Of a stretch of 64,000 nucleotides of DNA, positions 1 to 8,672 are shown piece by piece. The notes under the pieces were generated by a model. The model did not search any database and was not told the DNA's origin. It was given only the letters and a program-made list of their open reading frames with translations. The translations under genes and the position numbers were made by a program. Numbering within the stretch: position 1 is the first letter of the stretch; every line of letters begins with the position of its first letter. The DNA comes from Mycobacterium sp. 3519A. Its GTDB lineage: Bacteria; Actinomycetota; Actinomycetes; Mycobacteriales; Mycobacteriaceae. The DNA lies in the NCBI RefSeq assembly GCF_900240945.1, contig NZ_OESG01000012.1, positions 1,054,001-1,118,000 on the forward strand, read 5' to 3'.

Positions 1-953
1 GCCACCCGCTTACCGGTGAGGTCCACTGACGAGTCCCACTGCGCCGAATGAATGCTGATGCCGGAGAAGGAATCTCGCCCCGACACGTCGGGCCACCGGG
101 GGCGGTTGAGATAACCCGCGGCGGTGACCACGACACGGGCGTAGCTGACGTCGCGATTGCCGTCCGCATCGACGGCGTGAACCTGCCACTGCCTGCGGTC
201 CTCGTCCCACCTCAGGGCCTCGACCTCGGTGCGGAACCGGGTGTGCTCGCGCAGGCCGTACTTGTCTGCCAGCGACACCAGGTACGCCTGATACTCCGCG
301 CCCTGCGGGTAGTAGCTGGTCCATTCGGGGTTCACGTCCCGTGACAACGAGTAATAGGCCGATGGCGTATCGACGCCGATACCGGGATACGTGGTGGTCA
401 GCCACGTACCTCCGACCTCGTCGTTGCGGTCGAAGATCTCGAACTCCACCCCGGCATCGGCCGCCGCCAGTGCGGTGATCATGCCCGCCAGTCCCGCGCC
501 GACGATCGCGACCGTGAGTGCCTTCGGGATCGGCGCCGTGCGCGGCAGCGTCGGCTGGGACAGCTGGAACCCACCCTGCTCGAGCAGCAGCGGGATGAAC
601 TCATCGGCGACCTCCGAGCCAAGGGCCACCGGCGCGATTTTGGCGAAGAGTTCGGGGTTGTCCGGCGCGACTGAACCGACTGCACGGGGCGCCCCCTCGA
701 CCGCCTTCGCCAAGGCCTTAACCAAGGCCTCCACCAGAGCCTCGGCGGTGTCAGGATCGGTGACCCCGGCGCGCTCGGGCGGATCGGGAACATGCGAGAT
801 CTTGGGCCCGAACACGTCGACAACCGACGGATCGCCGGTCAATTGCGCAAGCACGGCGACCAGCACGCCAGGGTCGGCTTCGCGGAGATTGACCCGCAAC
901 TCCCCTGCGTCGACTTCGATCTCCGCAGCGCAGGCGGTGGGGACTGTAGCCAT
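1..953 (-). CDS. Baeyer-Villiger-type flavin monooxygenase (partial, C-terminus off window)
   Basis: Read on the minus strand from ATG at 953, the frame is open to the left edge (317 codons visible). Residues 1-145 are a helical N-terminal extension. A Rossmann FAD motif GAGLAG follows at 152-157 (VAIVGAGLAGMITALAAA). The BVMO fingerprint FxGxxxHxxxWD appears as FSGISIHSAQWD at 296-307. A long N-terminal extension before the FAD domain is known from 4-hydroxyacetophenone monooxygenase-type enzymes. The family inserts oxygen next to a ketone to give an ester or lactone, using NADPH and O2. The gene is divergent from the acyl-CoA ligase operon across about 100 bp, which suggests co-regulation. 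Substrate unknown; the NADPH-binding half lies outside the window. Confidence 0.88.
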   Translation of the reverse strand, partial: MATVPTACAAEIEVDAGELRVNLREADPGVLVAVLAQLTGDPSVVDVFGPKISHVPDPPERAGVTDPDTAEALVEALVKALAKAVEGAPRAVGSVAPDNPELFAKIAPVALGSEVADEFIPLLLEQGGFQLSQPTLPRTAPIPKALTVAIVGAGLAGMITALAAADAGVEFEIFDRNDEVGGTWLTTTYPGIGVDTPSAYYSLSRDVNPEWTSYYPQGAEYQAYLVSLADKYGLREHTRFRTEVEALRWDEDRRQWQVHAVDADGNRDVSYARVVVTAAGYLNRPRWPDVSGRDSFSGISIHSAQWDSSVDLTGKRV

Positions 954-1040
954 GCACCGAGTATCAAAGCCGCCGGGCATTTCGCCGACGGCGTCTTCCT
1001 CTCAGCGGGACATGATCGGCCGTCCATCCGCGGCGGTGCA

Positions 1041-1053
1041 TAGTGTTCGGTGC
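1041..1053 (+). promoter_or_regulatory. -10 element of the leaderless acyl-CoA ligase promoter
   Basis: TAGTGT at 1041-1046 matches the mycobacterial TANNNT -10 element and lies 7 nt before ATG 1054, so transcription would start at or next to the start codon. On the other strand GATACT lies 6 nt before the monooxygenase ATG at 953, so both divergent genes may be leaderless. Confidence 0.55.
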
Positions 1054-2646
1054 ATGCAGCCGGAACTGGACAGCGTGGTCGCGCAGGCGCGCAGCCACAC
1101 GCTCGGCGACATTCCTCGCCGCTCTGCCCGCAGGCAACCCGACAAGATCGCGATCATCGACGGCGACGTGGTGCTGACGTTCGCCGAATTCGACGACCTG
1201 GTGGACCGAGCGGCGGCGGCATTGGCTGACAACGGGTTCCGACCAGGCGATCGCATCGCCCTGTTGTCACACAACTGCTGGCAGTACGCCGTCATCGCGT
1301 TCGCCACCGCACGCGCGGCGGTCGTGCTGGTCCCGATCAACTTCATGCTCACCGGTGAGGAGATCGCGTTCATCCTCGGTCACAGCAAGGCGACCGGCTT
1401 CATCGTCGAGGACGACCTGATCCCGACGGCCGAGCAGGCGATGACTCTCGGCGGCAGGGTCGAGACGAAGGTCGCACTGTCGGGTCGTGGCCAGTCCGCC
1501 GTGAGTGGCTGGGACGATTTCGCGCAGTGGCTGGCCACCACGAGCGCCGCACCCCGCCCGCACATCGAGGACGACCAGCTGCTGCGGCTGATGTACACCA
1601 GCGGCACGGAATCGCGGCCGAAGGGTGTGATGCACACCAGTCGCAGCCTGATGTGGCAGTACATCAGCACGATCGTCGCCGGCGAGATGTCGGGCGACGA
1701 CGTCGAGGTGCACTCGCTACCGCTGTACCACTGCGCGCAGCTGGACAACTTCTTGGCCACCGACATCTACCTCGGCGCCACCAGCATCATCCTGCCGCGG
1801 CCGGAACCCGAGCTGGTGCTTCGGGCCATCGCGCACCACGGCGCGACGAATTATTTTGCACCGCCGACGGTTTGGATTTCTCTGCTGCGCTCCCCCGTTT
1901 TCGACGAGGTCGACCTGTCGAGTCTTCGCAAGGGTTACTACGGCGCGTCACCGATGCCGAGAGAGATTCTGGCCGAGATGCGTCGGCGACTGCCGAATCT
2001 GCGGTTGTGGAACTTCTACGGCCAAACGGAGATGGCACCGCTGGCGTCGGCCCTCGGCCCCGGCGAGCAGGACGACCATGCCGGCGCAGCCGGACGACCG
2101 GTGGTCAACGTCGAGACGACGATCCTCGACGACGCCGACCACCCCGTGCCGACGGGCACCGTCGGCGAGATAGCGCACCGCAGCCCACATCTCATGCTCG
2201 GCTACCTCGATGATCCCACCAAGACGGCCGAGGCATTCAAGGGTGGCTGGTTCCACTCGGGTGACCTCGGCTACTACGACGAGCACGGCCTGCTGCACGT
2301 GGTCGACCGCAAGAAGGACATGATCAAAACCGGCGGCGAGAACGTGGCCAGCCGCGAGGTCGAAGAAGTGCTGTACCGCCACAACGGTATTCACGAAGCC
2401 GCGGTCTTCGGACTTGCGCATCCGGTCTGGGTGGAAACGATAGTCGCTGCGGTGGTACCACGCGACGGAGTCACGCTGACTGAGAACGAGGTGCTGGCCC
2501 ATTGCCGGGAGCACCTCGCCGGCTTCAAGACACCCAAGCGGGTGTTCTTCGTCGATGCCCTGCCCAAGAACCCCAGCGGCAAGCTGCTCAAGCGCGATCT
2601 GCGCGAACGCTTCAGCCTCGAATCGGCGACTCACTCAGGGAAATGA
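1054..2646 (+). CDS. AMP-dependent acyl-CoA synthetase (FadD-type)
   Basis: 530 aa. Member of the ANL adenylating family, which activates a carboxylic acid with ATP and CoA. Visible motifs: P-loop YTSGTESRPKG (residues 181-191), YGQTE (322-326), the hinge region with SGDLGYYDEHG and DRKKDMIKTGGEN, and the C-terminal catalytic lysine in PSGKLLKRD (about Lys510). The reading frame stays open upstream to 391, but that part is antisense to the monooxygenase; ATG 1054 sits just after a -10 element and gives normal family length. The stop overlaps the next gene by 4 nt. It probably makes the CoA ester of the acid produced by the neighbouring dehydrogenases (inference). Confidence 0.92.
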   Translation: MQPELDSVVAQARSHTLGDIPRRSARRQPDKIAIIDGDVVLTFAEFDDLVDRAAAALADNGFRPGDRIALLSHNCWQYAVIAFATARAAVVLVPINFMLTGEEIAFILGHSKATGFIVEDDLIPTAEQAMTLGGRVETKVALSGRGQSAVSGWDDFAQWLATTSAAPRPHIEDDQLLRLMYTSGTESRPKGVMHTSRSLMWQYISTIVAGEMSGDDVEVHSLPLYHCAQLDNFLATDIYLGATSIILPRPEPELVLRAIAHHGATNYFAPPTVWISLLRSPVFDEVDLSSLRKGYYGASPMPREILAEMRRRLPNLRLWNFYGQTEMAPLASALGPGEQDDHAGAAGRPVVNVETTILDDADHPVPTGTVGEIAHRSPHLMLGYLDDPTKTAEAFKGGWFHSGDLGYYDEHGLLHVVDRKKDMIKTGGENVASREVEEVLYRHNGIHEAAVFGLAHPVWVETIVAAVVPRDGVTLTENEVLAHCREHLAGFKTPKRVFFVDALPKNPSGKLLKRDLRERFSLESATHSGK

Positions 2647-3752
2647 TGTTCACAGGACGAATCGCACGCTTCGACGAACCCGGTACACCGTTCGAGATCC
2701 AGACCGTCAGCCTGCCAACGGTGCGCGCGGGCGAGATCCTCGTGAGGGTGAGCCGCGCCAACATCTGCGGCTCCGACGTGCATGCCTGGCACGGCACGTT
2801 CGCCACCCGTGGGCTGGGAGGACAGCTGCCAACTGTGCTCGGCCACGAAATGGTCGGCGCCGTCGCGGCTCTCGGGGACGGCGCGGTCACCGACTCCAGC
2901 GGCAAGCCGCTGAAAGAAGGCACGCGGGTGGTATTTCCCTACTTCTTCTGTTGCCATCGGTGCCGAAACTGTCTGGCGGGCAGGCGCAACGCCTGCCTGA
3001 ACCTGACGATGGCCATGCTCGGACGTGCCGACGAGCCGCCCTATTTCGTCGGCGGGTACGGCGACTACTTCCTGCTGCCAGCAGGCGCCGTGGTTTACAC
3101 CGTGCCTGACAGTGTCCCCGACGACATCGCCGCCGGTGCGAACTGTGCTCTATCACAAGTGATGTACGGCCTCGAACGAGTAGACCTGCAACTCGGGGAG
3201 CATGTCGTCGTGCAGGGTGCAGGCGCATTGGGCCTGTACGCCGTCGCGCTCGCCAAGGCGCGCGGTGCGGCCAATGTCGTTGCCATCGACGGTGTACCCG
3301 AACGGCTCGAACTGGCAACGGCGTTCGGCGCCGACTCCGTCATCGACATCGCCGAGGTGGCTACTCCGAAGGAGCGGGCGAAACTGGTGCGCAAGCTGAC
3401 GGACGGGCAGGGCGCCGACGTCGTCGTCGAGGTGGCGGGTCACCCCTCGGCCATCGACGAGGGCCTGACAATGCTCGGTCAGTTCGGCCGGTATCTCGAG
3501 ATCGGCAACATCAACATCGGCAAGACGTTCGAGTTCGACCCGTCACGGTTCGTATTCGCCAACAAGACCATGGTCGGCGTCTCACTCTACGATCCCGCGG
3601 TGCTGTCGCGGGCGCTGACGTTCCTCGAACAGCACCGCGACAGGCTGCCTTTGGATCGCCTTGCCGCAGCGCAATACCCGCTGGACGACATCAACGAGGC
3701 GTTCGCCGCTGCCGTCGGCAAACGCGACGTCCGCGCCAGCATCGTCCCCTGA
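2643..3752 (+). CDS. Zinc-dependent alcohol dehydrogenase (MDR family)
   Basis: 369 aa from ATG 2643 (a second ATG follows at 2646). The catalytic zinc site shows as NICGSDVHAWHG (Cys42) and GHE (67-69). Structural-zinc cysteines lie in CCHRCRNCLAGRRNAC. The Rossmann motif is GAGALGLYAVALAKARGA, so NAD(P) is the likely cofactor. Medium-chain dehydrogenases of this type oxidise secondary or primary alcohols. The ATGA overlap with the ligase stop implies translational coupling. In context it could supply the ketone for the divergent monooxygenase or oxidise an omega-hydroxy acid; sequence cannot decide which. Confidence 0.9.
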   Translation: MMFTGRIARFDEPGTPFEIQTVSLPTVRAGEILVRVSRANICGSDVHAWHGTFATRGLGGQLPTVLGHEMVGAVAALGDGAVTDSSGKPLKEGTRVVFPYFFCCHRCRNCLAGRRNACLNLTMAMLGRADEPPYFVGGYGDYFLLPAGAVVYTVPDSVPDDIAAGANCALSQVMYGLERVDLQLGEHVVVQGAGALGLYAVALAKARGAANVVAIDGVPERLELATAFGADSVIDIAEVATPKERAKLVRKLTDGQGADVVVEVAGHPSAIDEGLTMLGQFGRYLEIGNINIGKTFEFDPSRFVFANKTMVGVSLYDPAVLSRALTFLEQHRDRLPLDRLAAAQYPLDDINEAFAAAVGKRDVRASIVP

Positions 3753-3767
3753 CACCGGAAGCAGGCC

Positions 3768-5189
3768 ATGCACAACTACGACCGCACAACGCTGTTCATC
3801 GACGGGCAATGGGTGACACCGGACGGCGATGACGCCATCGAAGTAGTCGACCCCGCCACCGAGCAAGTCATCGGCACGGTGCCCAGCGGCACGGCGGCCG
3901 ACGTCGACGCCGCCGTTGCCGCCGCACGTCGCGCGTTCGATCCGTCGATATCCGTCGCCGACCGGCGTGACCGCGTCGCCGGCGTGCTCGACGCGATGGA
4001 GAAGCGCCTCCCTGATATCGCCGAGACGATCACCGCCGAGATGGGCGCACCCGTGCGCATCGCGCAGTCGGTGCAGACGCAGGTGCCGATGGCGGTGGCG
4101 CGAGGCTTCGCAGAGGTCCTCGGACGGTTCGAATTCGAAGAACGCGTTGGCAATTCGCTGGTGGTGCGGGAACCGTACGGGGTGGTCGGCGCAATCACAC
4201 CGTGGAACTATCCGCTCTATCAAGTGGTGGCCAAGGTGCTCCCCGCGATTGCGGCAGGCTGCACGGTGGTGCTCAAGCCGAGCAACGAAGCGCCGTTGTC
4301 GGTGTTCGAGTTCGTCGAGGCGCTCGGACAGGCGGGCCTGCCCGCCGGCGTGGTGAATCTCGTGTCGGGGCCGGGCCCGGTGATCGGCGAACGCCTCGCC
4401 GAGCACCCCGACGTCGATTTCGTGTCGTTCACGGGCTCCACCGGGGTGGGCGCACGCGTCGGTGAACTGGCGGGGCGGACGGTGAAAAAGGTCGCGCTCG
4501 AACTCGGAGGGAAATCCGCCAACGTCATCCTGGATGGCGCAGACCTGACAACCGCGGTGAAGGTAGGCGTCGGCAACGCCTTCCTCAACGGCGGTCAAAC
4601 CTGTATGGCGTGGACACGCATGCTGGTGCCGCAATCGCGCTACCGCGAGGCGCTCGACCTGGTCGAGTCGGCGGTGGCCAAGTACACCGTCGGCGATCCA
4701 TGGGATCCGGCCACCCGCATCGGCCCGTCGGCGTCGTCGTCGCAGTGCGACAGTGTGCGCGGTTATATCGAACGGGCCCAGCGGGACGGGGCGCGGCTGC
4801 TCACCGGCGGCGCCGAAAAGGTCTGCGACGTCGGCTATTTCGTCGCCCCCACCGTCTTCGCCGACGTCGATCCGGATTCGGAACTGGGCCAGGAGGAAGT
4901 GTTCGGCCCGGTGCTGGCCGTCATCCCGTTCACCGACGAGGACGACGCGCTGCGGATCGCCAACGGAACGCGCTACGGACTGTCGGGCGCCGTCTGGGCG
5001 AAAGACGTGGACGCCGCCGTCGGATTCGCCCGCCGCGTGCAGACCGGGCAGCTCGACATCAACGGAGGGGCCTACAACCCAATCGCGCCGTTCGGCGGCT
5101 ACAAGAAGTCCGGCGTCGGCCGTGAACTCGGCCGGGCCGGCTTCGAGGAGTTCCTGCAGACCAAGTCGCTTCAGCTGCCTGCGTCATGA
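3768..5189 (+). CDS. NAD(P)-dependent aldehyde dehydrogenase
   Basis: 473 aa, full family length. Motifs in order: TPWNYPLYQVVAK (oxyanion Asn), KPSNEAP, FTGSTGVG (cofactor loop), the general-base glutamate in LELGGKSAN, nucleophile Cys279 in NGGQTCMAW, and EEVFGPVLAV. It oxidises an aldehyde to an acid. The start is supported by a GAAGCAGG ribosome-binding site. It follows the alcohol dehydrogenase by 15 nt and overlaps the next gene by 4 nt (ATGA), so alcohol to aldehyde to acid to CoA ester can be encoded within one transcript. Substrate not deducible. Confidence 0.94.
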   Translation: MHNYDRTTLFIDGQWVTPDGDDAIEVVDPATEQVIGTVPSGTAADVDAAVAAARRAFDPSISVADRRDRVAGVLDAMEKRLPDIAETITAEMGAPVRIAQSVQTQVPMAVARGFAEVLGRFEFEERVGNSLVVREPYGVVGAITPWNYPLYQVVAKVLPAIAAGCTVVLKPSNEAPLSVFEFVEALGQAGLPAGVVNLVSGPGPVIGERLAEHPDVDFVSFTGSTGVGARVGELAGRTVKKVALELGGKSANVILDGADLTTAVKVGVGNAFLNGGQTCMAWTRMLVPQSRYREALDLVESAVAKYTVGDPWDPATRIGPSASSSQCDSVRGYIERAQRDGARLLTGGAEKVCDVGYFVAPTVFADVDPDSELGQEEVFGPVLAVIPFTDEDDALRIANGTRYGLSGAVWAKDVDAAVGFARRVQTGQLDINGGAYNPIAPFGGYKKSGVGRELGRAGFEEFLQTKSLQLPAS

Positions 5190-5971
5190 CCGCAACCCCG
5201 AACCCCCTCCGCGTCGACACGGACGGACCGACCCAGCTCTGGACGATCAACCTGGCGGAGGTCGGCAACGCGATCACCGACAAGGGCTTCATCACCGCCT
5301 TCGAGGCCGCTGTCGACGACGCCAACGCCGACGCCGCGATCGCCGCCGTCATCCTCACCGGTGCGGGCAAGATCTTCTCGGCAGGCGGCAACGTGAAGGA
5401 GATGGCTGACCGGCAAGGCATGTTCGGACTTGACGCAATCAGTCAGCGGCGCGCCTACGTAGACGGAATCCAACGGATCCCACGCGCATTGGGCCGACTC
5501 GAAGTCCCGTTGATAGCGGCGGTCAACGGCCCCGCCATCGGCGCGGGCTGCGACCTGGCGATGATGTGCGACATCCGCATCGCCTCCGAGCGTGCGTCGT
5601 TCGCCGAGAGCTTCGTACAACTCGGCCTCATTCCCGGCGACGGCGGCGCTTGGTTCCTGCCTCGGGCCATCGGATACGCGCGCGCCGCCGAAATGACCTT
5701 CACCGGTGATCGCATCGATGCCGCGACCGCGCTCGGCTGGGGAATGGTCAGCCGCGTGGTCCCCCACGACGAGCTGCTCGACGCGGCGCGTGGACTCGCC
5801 GACCGCATCGGTAAGAACCCTCCGCACGCGCTGCGGATGGCCAAACGGCTGCTACAGGAGTCGCAGTCCGGTTCGCTCGAATCGACATTGGGCATGGCCG
5901 CGGCCATGCAACCGTTGGCGCACGGCGACATTCAGCATCACCAGCGACTCGAACGGTGGCGGACCTCGTGA
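5186..5971 (+). CDS. Enoyl-CoA hydratase/isomerase family protein
   Basis: 261 aa crotonase fold. The oxyanion-hole region GGNVKEM and the GAGCDLAMMCDIRIAS block are present. Both acidic residues of true hydratases appear conserved: Glu in FAESFVQLG and Glu in AAEMTFTG. Hydration of a trans-2-enoyl-CoA is therefore the likely reaction, as step 2 of beta-oxidation after the downstream dehydrogenases. The start overlaps the aldehyde dehydrogenase stop (ATGA); the stop overlaps the next GTG start. Confidence 0.9.
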   Translation: MTATPNPLRVDTDGPTQLWTINLAEVGNAITDKGFITAFEAAVDDANADAAIAAVILTGAGKIFSAGGNVKEMADRQGMFGLDAISQRRAYVDGIQRIPRALGRLEVPLIAAVNGPAIGAGCDLAMMCDIRIASERASFAESFVQLGLIPGDGGAWFLPRAIGYARAAEMTFTGDRIDAATALGWGMVSRVVPHDELLDAARGLADRIGKNPPHALRMAKRLLQESQSGSLESTLGMAAAMQPLAHGDIQHHQRLERWRTS

Positions 5972-7113
5972 CGGCACCCACCATCTCATCCCGGCTCGTC
6001 CCGCCCGCTACAGTCAATCCAGCTGCGACGCAGGCGCTTCGCGCCGAGGTGCGCGAGTTCATTGCCGAACAGGTCTTCGCGCCGTCGGTGGACGCGTGGC
6101 TGACCGGCTGGGACGAGGAGTTCACCGCCGCTCTCGCGGCGCGTGGCTGGCTGGGCATGACGGTGCCGACCGAATACGGCGGGCACGGACGCTCGTTTCT
6201 CGAACGGTTCGTCGTGACCGAGGAGTTGCTGGCCGCCGGCGCACCCGTGGCGGCGCACTGGATCGCCGACCGCCAGATCGTACCGTCGCTGCTCAAATAC
6301 GGCACCGAACGGCAGAAGCGCGAATTCCTACCGCGGATTGTCCGCGGCGAGTGCTTCTTCGGCATCGGGATGAGCGAGCCGGATTCCGGTTCGGATCTGG
6401 CCAGCGTGCGCACCAAGGGCGTTCGGGTCGACGGGGGCTGGGCGTTGTCAGGCACCAAGGTATGGACGTCCGGGGCGCACCTCGCCCACGCCTTCATCGT
6501 CCTGGCCAGGACCGCACCGGTCGATCCGCAGAATCGGCACACCGGACTGAGCCAATTCATCGTCGATCTGCGCGGCGCGGGTGTCGATGTCCGGCCGATC
6601 GTGTCGATGAACGGTGCACACCACTTCAACGAGGTGATCCTCGACGAGGTGTTCGTGCCCGACGATATGGTCTTCGGCCAGATCGGCGCGGGTTGGCGTC
6701 AGGTGACCTCGGAGTTGAGTTTCGAACGTAGTGGACCCGAGCGGTTCCTGTCGACATTCATGGTGCTGGCCAACGCTGCTGAAGCCATGGCGGCACAACG
6801 TATTTCACGCGATCCGGATCTGGGTCGCCTGGTCGGCCGTATCGCCGGACTGCACCAGATGTCGACGGCGGTGGCGGGCGCATTGGAACGCCACGAACCT
6901 GCCGACGTGCCAGCGGCGGTGGTCAAGGTACTCGGCACCACCACGGAGGGCGACATCGCCGATTTCGCCGATCTGCACGCCGAAAGAAATGCGGATTCCG
7001 CGTATTCGAAACTCGTGTCCGCCGCGGTCGACCAGCGTCCCGGCTTCACTCTGCGGGGTGGGACCAACGAGGTACTGCGTGGTGTCATCGCCCGCGGGCT
7101 GGGGTTGCGATGA
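5968..7113 (+). CDS. Acyl-CoA dehydrogenase (FadE-type), first subunit
   Basis: 381 aa from GTG 5968; an earlier in-frame GTG at 5956 exists, but 5968 gives the GTGA overlap used throughout this operon. Flavin-binding segment: GIGMSEPDSGSDLASVRT, then LSGTKVWTSGAHLAHAF. C-terminal helix: GFTLRGGTNEVLRGVIARGL. This is the large, substrate- and FAD-binding type. A second, shorter dehydrogenase-like gene follows immediately. In mycobacterial cholesterol side-chain degradation such adjacent pairs form alpha2beta2 enzymes (FadE26-FadE27, FadE28-FadE29), so heteromer formation is the likely arrangement. Confidence 0.92.
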   Translation: MTAPTISSRLVPPATVNPAATQALRAEVREFIAEQVFAPSVDAWLTGWDEEFTAALAARGWLGMTVPTEYGGHGRSFLERFVVTEELLAAGAPVAAHWIADRQIVPSLLKYGTERQKREFLPRIVRGECFFGIGMSEPDSGSDLASVRTKGVRVDGGWALSGTKVWTSGAHLAHAFIVLARTAPVDPQNRHTGLSQFIVDLRGAGVDVRPIVSMNGAHHFNEVILDEVFVPDDMVFGQIGAGWRQVTSELSFERSGPERFLSTFMVLANAAEAMAAQRISRDPDLGRLVGRIAGLHQMSTAVAGALERHEPADVPAAVVKVLGTTTEGDIADFADLHAERNADSAYSKLVSAAVDQRPGFTLRGGTNEVLRGVIARGLGLR

Positions 7114-8141
7114 CGGTGTCGCCGGGCACTGGGGTCGACCAGGCGGTCATCGACATGATGGGCTCGGTCTTCGCGGAGTACCGGGAGCACCATGCGCGCT
7201 CCGATTCCGTGTCGTGTGATCGGCAATTGTGGAGTGCACTCGACGAACTCGGCCTCATTCGTCTCACCGGCGCCGAGGCGTCGGGCGGCAGTGGCGCGGG
7301 CTGGTACGAGTCGGCCGAACTCCTCTCGGCCGCGGTGCGCAACGGAGTGCGACTGCCGTTGGCGGAACACGATCTGCTGGCCTGCTGGCTGTTGGAGGCC
7401 AACGGGACGCCTGCGGACACGGCCATCCGCACCGTGTCGAAGGTCGACGCCAACGGCAGGGCGGCGGCAGTGCCGTGGGCGTCGACCGCCGACCGGGTCG
7501 TCGTCGTCTGGCGCGTCGGCGACGGGTATCGCGCCGCAGACGTCGACACCGACGCGCTGCGGATCACGCCGGGCGCCAACATGATCGGTGAACCACGCGA
7601 CAACCTCGAGGTGGACACCGAGACGTTGGTCGGCGAACCGGTGCCGGTCACCGTCGTGGCGCAACTGACGCTCAGATCAGCTCTGATCCGCGCAATTCAG
7701 GTGTGTGCGTCGCTTCAGGAGATTCTGGAGTTGTCTGTCGAGCACGTGACGTCGCGTGTGCAGTTCGGCCGCCCCCTTTCGAAGTTCCAGGCGGTGCAGA
7801 ACCAGGTCGCCGACATCGCGGCCGAAGCCGCGCTCGCGCGCGCCGCAACCGAAGCGGCACTGACCGCCGCCGTCAGCAGCGACTGGACGGCGCCGAACCT
7901 GGAATTCCTTATCGCCGTGGCACGATCATGCGCCGGCCACGCCGCATCCGTCGTAGTGCGCAACGCCCATCAGGTGCACGGCGCGATCGGTACCACCCGG
8001 GAACACCGATTGCACGAGTTCACCAGGGCGGCACTGGCGTGGCGCTCAGAGTTCGGCTCCGTCCGGCACTGGGACGCCAAGGTCGCAGATTCCGCGCTGG
8101 CCGCCGGTTCGGCGGGGCTGTGGAACCTGATCACCGGTTAG
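7110..8141 (+). CDS. Acyl-CoA dehydrogenase-like protein, second subunit
   Basis: 343 aa, shorter than a full FadE. The C-terminal domain is clear (RVQFGRPLSKFQAVQNQVAD and HQVHGAIGTTREHRLHEFTR), while the N-terminal and middle domains are divergent, with no recognisable flavin-contact EPxxGSD motif. This resembles the partner subunit of mycobacterial heteromeric FadE enzymes. The ATG overlaps the upstream stop by 4 nt. Function as partner is inference from adjacency and length. Confidence 0.88.
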   Translation: MTVSPGTGVDQAVIDMMGSVFAEYREHHARSDSVSCDRQLWSALDELGLIRLTGAEASGGSGAGWYESAELLSAAVRNGVRLPLAEHDLLACWLLEANGTPADTAIRTVSKVDANGRAAAVPWASTADRVVVVWRVGDGYRAADVDTDALRITPGANMIGEPRDNLEVDTETLVGEPVPVTVVAQLTLRSALIRAIQVCASLQEILELSVEHVTSRVQFGRPLSKFQAVQNQVADIAAEAALARAATEAALTAAVSSDWTAPNLEFLIAVARSCAGHAASVVVRNAHQVHGAIGTTREHRLHEFTRAALAWRSEFGSVRHWDAKVADSALAAGSAGLWNLITG

Positions 8142-8147
8142 TTCAGT

Positions 8148-8160
8148 TCCGCTGAGCGGA
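8148..8160. promoter_or_regulatory. 13-nt palindrome, possible operator
   Basis: TCCGCTGAGCGGA is a perfect palindrome around a central G. It lies just after the stop of the second FadE-like gene and 45 nt before the NTF2-fold gene. It is the only real gap (63 nt) inside the run of overlapping genes, so it may be an internal operator or short hairpin. No regulator can be assigned. Confidence 0.3.
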
Positions 8161-8204
8161 CAGAAGCCGTGTTAGGAGCGCCACAATGCGCTTGACTGCC
8201 CGCC

Positions 8205-8672
8205 ATGAGCAACGAGATCACGCTGTCCGAGATCCAGGAGTTCATCGCCGGGTTCTGGTACCACTACGACCAAGGCCATTTCGACGAACTCGCCGCCAGG
8301 ATCGGCGATGAGATGGAGTACGTGAGCCGGTCGGACTCGGGCGCCTGTCCGTTCGAGGAGTTGCTGGCGGCAGAATTGCACGGCGGCGCGGCCACGCTGG
8401 CCTGGCTCACCCAGCACCGCAACGAGAATCCCTACCCCCTTCGGCACCACGCCACCAATATCTTCCGCACCGGCATCGACGGACCCGTGACGAGGGTCCG
8501 CTTCTACCTGTACGTCAACCAGATCACCAACAACGTGCCTTTCGACGTCTCCAGCGGTGTCGTCGACGTCGGGATCCGGCGCGGGGACAGCGGTCTGGTG
8601 TTCACTTCGATGAATGTCGTGCTCGACGCCGAGGATTCGATCCCGTTCGCAGAGCACGCCGCCAACGCGTGA
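8205..8672 (+). CDS. NTF2-fold (SnoaL-like) protein
   Basis: 155 aa, single cone-shaped alpha+beta domain judged from length and pattern: N-terminal helices (LSEIQEFIAGFWYHYDQGHF), then strand-rich segments (VTRVRFYLYVNQITNN, DVGIRRGDSGLVF). Members act as small hydrolases, dehydratases or isomerases, or as beta subunits of ring-hydroxylating dioxygenases. No alpha subunit is adjacent, so a dehydratase, isomerase or binding role is more likely. A GTGA overlap couples it to the next SDR. The substrate pocket cannot be assigned. Confidence 0.75.
   Translation: MSNEITLSEIQEFIAGFWYHYDQGHFDELAARIGDEMEYVSRSDSGACPFEELLAAELHGGAATLAWLTQHRNENPYPLRHHATNIFRTGIDGPVTRVRFYLYVNQITNNVPFDVSSGVVDVGIRRGDSGLVFTSMNVVLDAEDSIPFAEHAANA

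Noticed and set aside
391..1053. N-terminal 221-residue extension of the acyl-CoA ligase frame
   Set aside because: It is antisense to the monooxygenase, is low-complexity Ser/Ala/Pro text, and ATG 1054 gives normal family length with a -10 just upstream.
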